Of a DNA stretch of 11,459 nucleotides, positions 6,895 through 11,459 are shown in pieces. The notes below the pieces were generated by a model, which ran no database searches, was not told the DNA's origin, and worked only from the letters and a program-made list of their open reading frames with translations. Source of the stretch: Mailhella sp. (GTDB lineage: Bacteria; Desulfobacterota; Desulfovibrionia; Desulfovibrionales; Desulfovibrionaceae). Each line of letters starts with the position of its first letter. Within the stretch, counting starts at the first letter, position 1. The position numbers and the translations under genes were made by a program. Location: positions 1-11,459 of the forward strand of contig JAFWYI010000028.1 in NCBI GenBank assembly GCA_017522745.1, read 5' to 3'.

Positions 6895-8623
6895 ACTCAT
6901 TCTTATTTTATGCGCTGCCCTCATGTGGGCTTCACCAGTGGAGGCCGCAATAAAGTTCAAGCCTAAAAGTGCGATGCTGAATGCCGCTCAGGTTTCCGAA
7001 CCCCATCCCGCCCAGGGGGATGTTATTCTTCCCATGCCGGGTGGACTGGGAATGACGCTGCGCCCAGTGTGCATTCCTGGCTCAGGATATCTTGATGCCA
7101 CGGATATCCAGCAAGGTGTCCAGCTCTCATCTTCTGCGGGGGCAGCGACGGATGGCAACGGGGATAGGGGGCAGTATGCAGAGCAGAGGCACACGCTGTC
7201 TATCAGCGCTCCTTTTGAGCCGGAAAACATCCCATCTGCCTGGGGAAAAGGCATCGTTGAATTCCTTCAATCCGACAAGGTGTATTCGGAAGCTCGCAAT
7301 TCGGGCATTACCCCCTATGTCTACTTTATAGGCAAATACGAAATTTCTAGGGCGCAATGGCGAGCTGTAATGGAGCCGTCAGCAGAGGGAGCTCCCTTCA
7401 AGTTTGAAGCAGACGACTATCTGCCCATGACGAAAATATCTTGGTTCGATGTTCTTGAGTTTACCCGCCGTTACTCTGAGTGGCTGATGCAGAACCATCC
7501 AGAGGCATTGCCGTATTTTGCTCAGGAACAGCGTTCATCCTTCATTCGCCTCCCGTCTGAGGCCGAATGGGAATTCGCGGCTCGTGGCGGGCATAAAGTA
7601 AGCATTGCTGAACGCAGCCAGACATCACTTCATCCCATTCCTGAGGGAGAAGATTACCGGGAGTATATCACAGCGCAGCTATACGATTCATCCCTGCATG
7701 GGCTTTCTCCTATCGGTGCAAGAAAGCCCAATCCCCTTGGTCTTTACGATATGCTTGGCAACTGTTCGGAAATGATTCTTTCTCCTTTCCGACTTGTAGC
7801 AGGAGGCAGGCAGATAGGAAGCTACGGCGGCTTTGTCATGAAGGGCGGAAGCTGGCGTTCAACCACACAGGAAGAACTTCACCCAGGGCATAGAGTGGAG
7901 GCCGCCTATTATGTGGACGGAAAGGCTCAAGTCCGTGACGATATGGGATTCCGAATCGTTTTGGGCAGTATTCTTACCCCAAAGGAACGCCGGGACAGCC
8001 TTTTTGAAGAATGGAAAAACAGAACTGCCCCCAAGGCTGCCCAAGCCACCGAAAAAGACGACGTGCGTACCGTTATTCGCCACATCACCACTTTTGTGGA
8101 AGATCCCGCATTAAAGCAGAGACTCGCACAGGCTGAGGCAACGGCTTCGCTCTACCACGAAAAGGTCAATGAGAGTGAAGAACGTATGATACGTGAGACT
8201 CTTGTGGGAGCGTTATTCTCGCTTGAAACCATCGCTAATTACGGCTCTCGTGGGTATCAGCTTGCAAGTCTTTTGGAGGCCTACGGAAACCTCGCCCGAA
8301 AAGATTCATCTGAACATAATGCGGAAAAAGAAAAAATGGAAAAGGATATCCGAGGATTCATGGAAGGCATCCAAAGCGCACTGTTTTATTACTTGGCGAT
8401 GGTAAAAGAATGCAGTCGATTTGAGCAATCTCGAATCATGCCGCAGCTCAAAAAAGTATCCCTGCAATTCGCTCACGATGATGGATTCAGCAGAAGTATG
8501 ACACGTCGCGTCCGGGTTCTTGAAAAGCATCTGAGCGCCGATGTACAAGTGTTGGATGAAAAGAGTGCCCTGCGCGACATTCTTCCTGACTGGCTTTTGA
8601 AAAAACTAAATACCTATTGGTAG
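6887..8623 (+). CDS. Periplasmic FGE/SUMF1-domain protein, TagR-like, probably non-catalytic
   Basis: The ATG at 6887 overlaps the ABC gene's end by 8 bases and has GGAGG upstream at 6870-6874. The open frame extends 75 codons further upstream inside the ABC gene, but only this start gives a signal peptide (MSRLILILCAALMW... VEA, cleaved after residue 20). The product has 578 residues. Residues about 140-360 form a formylglycine-generating-enzyme-like domain: Y-F-I-G-K-Y-E-I-S-R-A-Q-W, R-L-P-S-E-A-E-W-E-F-A-A-R-G-G, L-Y-D-M-L-G-N-C-S-E-M, M-K-G-G-S-W and D-D-M-G-F-R. The active-site cysteine pair expected between G-G-S-W and G-F-R is missing, so sulfatase activation is unlikely and a binding role fits better. 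A C-terminal helical part (about 360-578) is extra. TagR with this domain acts on PpkA in the periplasm; here the vWA protein two genes upstream is the natural partner. Confidence 0.8.
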   Translation: MSRLILILCAALMWASPVEAAIKFKPKSAMLNAAQVSEPHPAQGDVILPMPGGLGMTLRPVCIPGSGYLDATDIQQGVQLSSSAGAATDGNGDRGQYAEQRHTLSISAPFEPENIPSAWGKGIVEFLQSDKVYSEARNSGITPYVYFIGKYEISRAQWRAVMEPSAEGAPFKFEADDYLPMTKISWFDVLEFTRRYSEWLMQNHPEALPYFAQEQRSSFIRLPSEAEWEFAARGGHKVSIAERSQTSLHPIPEGEDYREYITAQLYDSSLHGLSPIGARKPNPLGLYDMLGNCSEMILSPFRLVAGGRQIGSYGGFVMKGGSWRSTTQEELHPGHRVEAAYYVDGKAQVRDDMGFRIVLGSILTPKERRDSLFEEWKNRTAPKAAQATEKDDVRTVIRHITTFVEDPALKQRLAQAEATASLYHEKVNESEERMIRETLVGALFSLETIANYGSRGYQLASLLEAYGNLARKDSSEHNAEKEKMEKDIRGFMEGIQSALFYYLAMVKECSRFEQSRIMPQLKKVSLQFAHDDGFSRSMTRRVRVLEKHLSADVQVLDEKSALRDILPDWLLKKLNTYW

Positions 8624-8632
8624 GAGTGATCT

Positions 8633-9631
8633 ATGTCGTTGTCTAAAGTTTTCTCGCTGATCAGTTTCAATCGATTCATGCTCATTCCTTTTATGATTAT
8701 ATCTCTCATGATGCCAGCGTGTATGCCAACGCCATCTATCATGAAGATGAAACCAGAATATTACCCCCAGTGCTACCAGCCTTTTGAAGACTTGGAGCAG
8801 GCTAAAAGAGATCTCATCAGCCGCACTCTCATTGGTGCCGGTCTGGGTGCTGTTAGTGGTGCCGTTGTGGGAGGAGTTGCTACAGGCAATGTGAAGGGAG
8901 CTGCGATCGGTGCTGGTATTGGTGCGCTTGGTGGTGCCTTGGTAGGCTATGTACATGCAAAAAGATCACAATATAAAAACGATAAGGAGCGTATGCGCAG
9001 TTATCAGGCCGATATGAATGCCGATATGCGCAATGCAAGCCGCGTCGAGCAGTATGCTATGGCAAGTCTGCAATGCTATACGAGAGAATTCAATACGCTT
9101 CTGAAAAAATATAAGAAGGGTGAATTTTCCAAGGAAGAGGTGCAGGCACGCTATAAGGAAATTCGTGAAGGCATGACTTATATTGCTGAAATTTTGAAAG
9201 ACTCGAAAGATAAACTCGTTCAGCGAGATGAAGAGTATCGTGAAGCCTTTGCCTTTGAAGCCAGGACGAAAAATCGCCCTGCTCCAGAAGTAGCCAGTCT
9301 GGAAAAGAAGCGTGAAGCCGCCGCGAAAAGGCGTCCCTCAGCAAATGTAAAGGGCGATGGCAGTCGAGAGCTTCGGAAGGTCAGTGCCGAAGCCAACACT
9401 CGTAAAGTACAGGCTGAGCGCAACGCCCAGAAAGTCGAAAAGCAGGAAGCCGCAATGGTCGCGGCGGCCGAAAAGAAAAAGGGAACTTCAAGTATCAAAA
9501 CCGTTTCCAAGTATTACGAAAAGCAATACCTCAACAGTGTTGTTAGCCTTGAAGAAGCAGAAAACGTAAACGATCGAACGCTGGCGGCCATGAGTGTTGC
9601 AGCCAAGCACGCTGGCATTGATATGGTGTAG
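8633..9631 (+). CDS. Glycine-zipper outer-membrane lipoprotein, TagQ-like
   Basis: This is a 332-residue protein. AGGAG at 8622-8626, overlapping the previous stop, is well placed for the ATG at 8633. A long hydrophobic N-terminus leads to M-P-A-C, with the candidate lipidated cysteine at residue 30; the lipobox is imperfect, and Met at +2 does not signal inner-membrane retention. The mature part opens with C-Y-Q-P-F-E-D-L, then a glycine zipper at about 66-106 (repeated G-x-x-x-G, e.g. G-A-G-L-G-A-V-S-G-A) that could form a hairpin in the membrane. A long charged coiled-coil region (about 110-310), rich in Lys, Glu, Arg and Ala, would reach into the periplasm. In the P. aeruginosa pathway, TagQ is the outer-membrane lipoprotein that holds TagR at the membrane. 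The match here rests on position next to a TagR-like gene and on general build, so it is less certain than for the ABC or FGE proteins. Confidence 0.65.
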   Translation: MSLSKVFSLISFNRFMLIPFMIISLMMPACMPTPSIMKMKPEYYPQCYQPFEDLEQAKRDLISRTLIGAGLGAVSGAVVGGVATGNVKGAAIGAGIGALGGALVGYVHAKRSQYKNDKERMRSYQADMNADMRNASRVEQYAMASLQCYTREFNTLLKKYKKGEFSKEEVQARYKEIREGMTYIAEILKDSKDKLVQRDEEYREAFAFEARTKNRPAPEVASLEKKREAAAKRRPSANVKGDGSRELRKVSAEANTRKVQAERNAQKVEKQEAAMVAAAEKKKGTSSIKTVSKYYEKQYLNSVVSLEEAENVNDRTLAAMSVAAKHAGIDMV

Positions 9632-9659
9632 CCGAGAAGGACAAAAGGTTCTTGTTGGA

Positions 9660-9724
9660 CTGAGGTATATTCCCATGTTTCCCGTTGTTCTGAGTATTAT
9701 TGCTTATGTGGGAATATACCTCAG
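9660..9724. repeat. Perfect 16-bp inverted repeat between convergent genes
   Basis: CTGAGGTATATTCCCA at 9660-9675 is the exact reverse complement of 9709-9724, with a 33-base spacer. It lies between the stop of the TagQ-like gene (9631) and the stop of the XRE gene (9732), so it could act as a bidirectional terminator or 3' stabilising hairpin for both transcripts. The arms are AT-rich in the middle and no T run follows on either strand, so it is not a textbook intrinsic terminator. A binding site or a recombination end is possible. Confidence 0.7.
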
Positions 9725-9731
9725 CTACAGG

Positions 9732-9950
9732 TTATTCTTCTGGCCGTTTTGCCAATCCCAGTACAGTGGCTATCCGTTTGAATACGGTCAATCCCATATC
9801 AACTTTGTCGTTTTCGATGTCGAACATATGGGAATAAGAAATATCGGTTTCGTCAGCCAAATTTCTTTGCGTCATATCTTTGGCCTGACGAGCTTGAATA
9901 ATGGTAGTGCTGGTATTGTTAAGAAGATCATAAAGGTCAAATGATTTCAT
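9732..9950 (-). CDS. Small XRE-family (Cro/C1-type HTH) regulator
   Basis: This is a 72-residue protein on the minus strand. On that strand AAGGAG sits 6 bases before the ATG, a strong ribosome binding site. Residues about 15-66 form a Cro/C1-type helix-turn-helix: I-I-Q-A-R-Q-A-K-D-M-T-Q-R-N-L-A-D-E-T-D-I-S, then H-M-F-D-I-E-N-D-K-V-D-M-G-L-T-V-F-K-R-I-A-T-V-L-G-L, which has the usual helices 2-3 and the final hydrophobic helix. It has almost no other domain, like antitoxin regulators of the HipB kind and small phage repressors. No toxin or second gene follows it: the stop is 100 bases from the convergent operon end. Palindromes just upstream (9975-9990 and 10027-10040) are candidate self-control operators. 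It may regulate the neighbouring operon or be a remnant of a mobile or toxin-antitoxin locus. Confidence 0.8.
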   Translation of the reverse strand: MKSFDLYDLLNNTSTTIIQARQAKDMTQRNLADETDISYSHMFDIENDKVDMGLTVFKRIATVLGLAKRPEE

Positions 9951-9974
9951 TGGATTCTCCTTGGTGACGGGTTG

Positions 9975-9990
9975 TCCCAGAGCTCAGGGA
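9975..9990. promoter_or_regulatory. Imperfect palindrome upstream of XRE, candidate operator
   Basis: TCCCAGAGCTCAGGGA is symmetrical except for one A/A pair. It lies 25-40 bases upstream of the XRE start codon on the minus strand, so a bound repressor would block an early transcript or start site. Operator function is inferred from position and symmetry. Confidence 0.35.
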
Positions 9991-10026
9991 ATCCATTAGT
10001 TTCGCAGAGTATTATTGAGGAATGAA

Positions 10027-10040
10027 TCGTCTATAGACGA
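10027..10040. promoter_or_regulatory. Perfect 14-bp palindrome upstream of XRE, candidate operator
   Basis: TCGTCTATAGACGA is a perfect palindrome 77-90 bases upstream of the XRE start. On the minus strand a TAATAC that could be a -10 element follows after 12 bases, so the palindrome would overlap the -35 area. Cro/C1-type dimers commonly bind sites of this size. No second exact copy was noticed in the window. Confidence 0.45.
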
Positions 10041-10090
10041 TGGCTTCTTGGGTAGATGTTTGATAAGCTTAGGTGGGGTTACCTTAAATA

Positions 10091-10118
10091 CATCTGGCCG
10101 CCCGAAGGCGGCCTGATG
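10091..10118 (-). terminator. GC-rich hairpin with UUCG loop, probable terminator or stable 3' hairpin
   Basis: On the minus strand GGCCGCC and GGCGGCC form a 7-bp GC stem closing a UUCG tetraloop, the very stable C(UUCG)G type. The stem extends by four more pairs (CATC/GATG) after one T-T mismatch. Only a short T-rich piece (TATTT) follows. It points in the direction of der transcription and lies between der and the XRE gene, so it would insulate the two. Confidence 0.6.
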
Positions 10119-10129
10119 ACGTTAACAGC

Positions 10130-10151
10130 AAAAAGAGGGGATAGCACCTCT
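10130..10151 (-). terminator. Short intrinsic terminator candidate for der
   Basis: On the minus strand AGAGG (complement of 10147-10151) pairs with CCTCT (complement of 10134-10138) over an 8-base loop and is followed directly by a run of T (complement of 10130-10134). The stem is only 5 bp, but the T run makes it a plausible intrinsic terminator about 190 bases past the der stop. Confidence 0.45.
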
Positions 10152-10181
10152 GCGAGAGATGGTTGAAACCAAGAGAAGGAT

Positions 10182-10245
10182 ACTCACATTCATCCAAAGG
10201 AATCCACTCACATCTTTTTAATTTGTGAGTATTTTGGTGAGTATT
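10182..10245. repeat. Four copies of an ACTCAC/GTGAGT motif, two in each orientation
   Basis: ACTCACAT occurs at 10182-10189 and 10206-10213, and GTGAGTATT at 10225-10233 and 10237-10245. The inner pair forms a 7-bp inverted repeat (10206-10212 with 10224-10230). Starts of like copies are 24 and 12 bases apart. The arrangement suits a multi-site binding region for a regulator or a folded 3' transcript of der; no family is recognised. Confidence 0.5.
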
Positions 10246-10252
10246 CTGTTTT

Positions 10253-10303
10253 ATATTTGTAAATTAATTATTATATTTCAAAGTGATATAAATTTACAAA
10301 TAT
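10253..10303. repeat. AT-rich perfect 13-bp inverted repeat downstream of der
   Basis: ATATTTGTAAATT at 10253-10265 is the exact reverse complement of 10291-10303, with a 25-base spacer. It begins 35 bases after the der stop on the minus strand. AT richness makes some such repeats likely by chance, but 13 perfect pairs is long. It may be a weak 3' hairpin or a binding site. Confidence 0.5.
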
Positions 10304-10337
10304 TTCTACAGAAAGTTCCCTTCCCTCCCCCTGCCAA

Positions 10338-11459
10338 CTACTTCTTCTCCTTCTTACCATGCGAGGAACGCAGGTGCAGGCGCATGGGGGCGTGCTTGAT
10401 GCCGAAGATGCGGCGCAGGGAGCGTTCGAGGTAACGGGCGTAGGATTCGGCCACGCGGTCGGCGTCGTTCACGAAGCAGACGAAGGTCGGCGGTTCGCTT
10501 TCGGCCTGGGTGAGATAGAAGAACTTCGGACGCACGCGGCGCACCACGGGGGCCTGATGGCGGGTGAGGGTCTCTTCCATGGCGCGGTTGAGCAGGCCGG
10601 TGGAGACGCGGGTACCGCATTCCATGTAGATGCGTTCAGCCAGCGGGATGAGCTTGTCGAGACCTTCGCCGGTGCGGGCGGAGGTGGGCACCACGGGCAC
10701 GTGATAGCAGAAGCTCAGTTCTTCCTGGAAGTTCTTCATCAGCTGGGTGCGGGCCTTCGGGGGGATGAGGTCCATCTTGTTGACGATGATGAGGAAGGGC
10801 GTCTTGCGTTCGTCCAGCAATTCGATGAGGCGCTTATCCTGAGCGGTGAGACCTTCGGTGGCATCGAGCAGCAGGAAGGTGACATCAGCCTTGGTGGTAC
10901 TCTTGAGCGAGGAGTTAACGGAGAAGCGTTCCACGGTGTCCGTGATGCGGGCACGGCGGCGCACACCGGCGGTATCCACGAAGGTGTATTTCTTGCCGTT
11001 CTTCTCCACGGTGACGTCCACGCTGTCGCGGGTAGTGCCGGCCATGTCGCTCACGATCATGCGGTCTTCACCGATGAAAGCGTTGGTCATGGAGGATTTG
11101 CCCGCGTTGGGGCGGCCCAGCATGCAGAGCTTCATGCTGTCGCCGAGCTTGCGGCGGCGCACACCGGGCTTGTCGCGGTCTTCTTCGAGATCGGCGGGAA
11201 GAGCGTCCTCGTTCTCCTCTTCCTCGAACTCATCGGGTTCGGGCAGAAGATCACGCAGTTCACCTTCGAGAGCGCGAAGGTTGAAGCCGTGTTCGGCGGA
11301 GCAGGCAAGCACAGGGAAGCCGAGACCGTGGAATTCGGCCATCATGAGTTCTTCCTTTTCAGCGCCGTCCACCTTGTTCACCACAAGGAGGATAGGCTTG
11401 TCGCATTTGCGGAGATAGGCGGCGAGATGCTCGTCAAAGGGCATGAGCCCATCGCGGCC
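10338..11459 (-). CDS. der: Ribosome-assembly GTPase Der (EngA), N-terminal part outside the window
   Basis: The reading frame is open to the right edge: the codons before the first in-window ATG read G-R-D-G-L-M-P-F-D-E-H-L, so that Met is internal, not the start. Der has two tandem GTPase domains plus a KH-like domain and acts in 50S subunit maturation. Visible here are the end of the first G domain (N-K-V-D, G4), an acidic linker (EPDEFEEEENEDALPADLEE), the whole second G domain (G-R-P-N-A-G-K-S-S Walker A; T-T-R-D switch; D-T-A-G G3; N-K-M-D G4; T-S-A-R G5) and the C-terminal KH-like domain ending in a basic SSHGKKEKK tail. The second Walker A has Ala where Val is more usual. It is noticeably GC-rich (about 63 percent in 10441-10500 by hand count) compared with the operon to its left, which marks it as ordinary core genome next to a likely accessory region. 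Confidence 0.95.
   Translation of the reverse strand, partial: GRDGLMPFDEHLAAYLRKCDKPILLVVNKVDGAEKEELMMAEFHGLGFPVLACSAEHGFNLRALEGELRDLLPEPDEFEEEENEDALPADLEEDRDKPGVRRRKLGDSMKLCMLGRPNAGKSSMTNAFIGEDRMIVSDMAGTTRDSVDVTVEKNGKKYTFVDTAGVRRRARITDTVERFSVNSSLKSTTKADVTFLLLDATEGLTAQDKRLIELLDERKTPFLIIVNKMDLIPPKARTQLMKNFQEELSFCYHVPVVPTSARTGEGLDKLIPLAERIYMECGTRVSTGLLNRAMEETLTRHQAPVVRRVRPKFFYLTQAESEPPTFVCFVNDADRVAESYARYLERSLRRIFGIKHAPMRLHLRSSHGKKEKK

Larger units (their letters stand above)
9951..10337. other. Gene-free region between XRE and der, rich in palindromes
   Basis: No convincing gene is present; a plus-strand open frame of 69 codons from 10225 has no ribosome binding site and runs antisense into der. 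The region holds the upstream control region of the XRE gene, candidate operators, two hairpins that could end der transcription, an ACTCAC/GTGAGT repeat group and an AT-rich 13-bp inverted repeat, each listed separately. No tRNA or integrase trace is seen. Confidence 0.6.

Noticed and set aside
9594..9944. Plus-strand open frame over the operon end and the XRE gene
   Set aside because: It is antisense to the XRE gene, which has a strong ribosome binding site and a clear helix-turn-helix.
10225..10434. Plus-strand open frame of 69 codons
   Set aside because: No ribosome binding site, AT-rich start within repeats, and the second half is antisense to der.
11330..11444. Der starting at the first in-window Met (MPFDEHL)
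   Set aside because: The frame is open to the edge with G-R-D-G-L before that Met, and the first G domain would be missing; the gene is simply cut by the window.

Overview
The window comes from a Gram-negative bacterium. Nearly every plus-strand protein carries a Sec signal peptide or lipobox, and several are built for the outer membrane or periplasm. The minus-strand gene at the right edge is the core ribosome-assembly GTPase Der. Its wording fits what I recall of Desulfovibrionaceae (Deltaproteobacteria/Desulfobacterota), but that placement is an inference from memory.

Layout. (1) 2-310: a small putative lipoprotein of unknown function, cut close to the left edge. (2) 311-523: a very AT-rich gap. 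(3) 524-9631: eight tightly spaced plus-strand genes that look like one operon. They encode three small secreted proteins (524-1592) sharing a beta-rich module, a CsgG-family outer-membrane lipoprotein with a C-terminal peptidoglycan-binding-like segment (1616-2872), a periplasmic SH3-like plus vWA protein (2914-4884), a fused ABC ATPase-permease of the MacB/LolCDE type (4888-6894), a periplasmic FGE/SUMF1-domain protein (6887-8623) and a glycine-zipper lipoprotein (8633-9631). A strong hairpin follows the first small gene and probably lowers read-through into the rest. (4) 9632-10337: a convergent small XRE-family regulator (9732-9950, minus) in a stretch rich in inverted repeats and palindromes. 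(5) 10338-11459: the 3' part of der, minus strand, running off the right edge.

How the genes may work together. The last four operon proteins correspond in type to the threonine-phosphorylation input arm of the type VI secretion system of Pseudomonas aeruginosa: TagS/TagT (ABC transporter), TagR (FGE-domain periplasmic protein), TagQ (outer-membrane lipoprotein) and the vWA-bearing periplasmic part of the kinase PpkA. Here no kinase, phosphatase or T6SS gene is visible. The vWA part is a free periplasmic protein, and the module is joined to a CsgG-like pore and small repeat proteins that could be its cargo. The most economical reading is an envelope-sensing or secretion-control module coupled to a curli-like export or amyloid system. 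The family assignments are from motifs read by eye; the joint function is inference.
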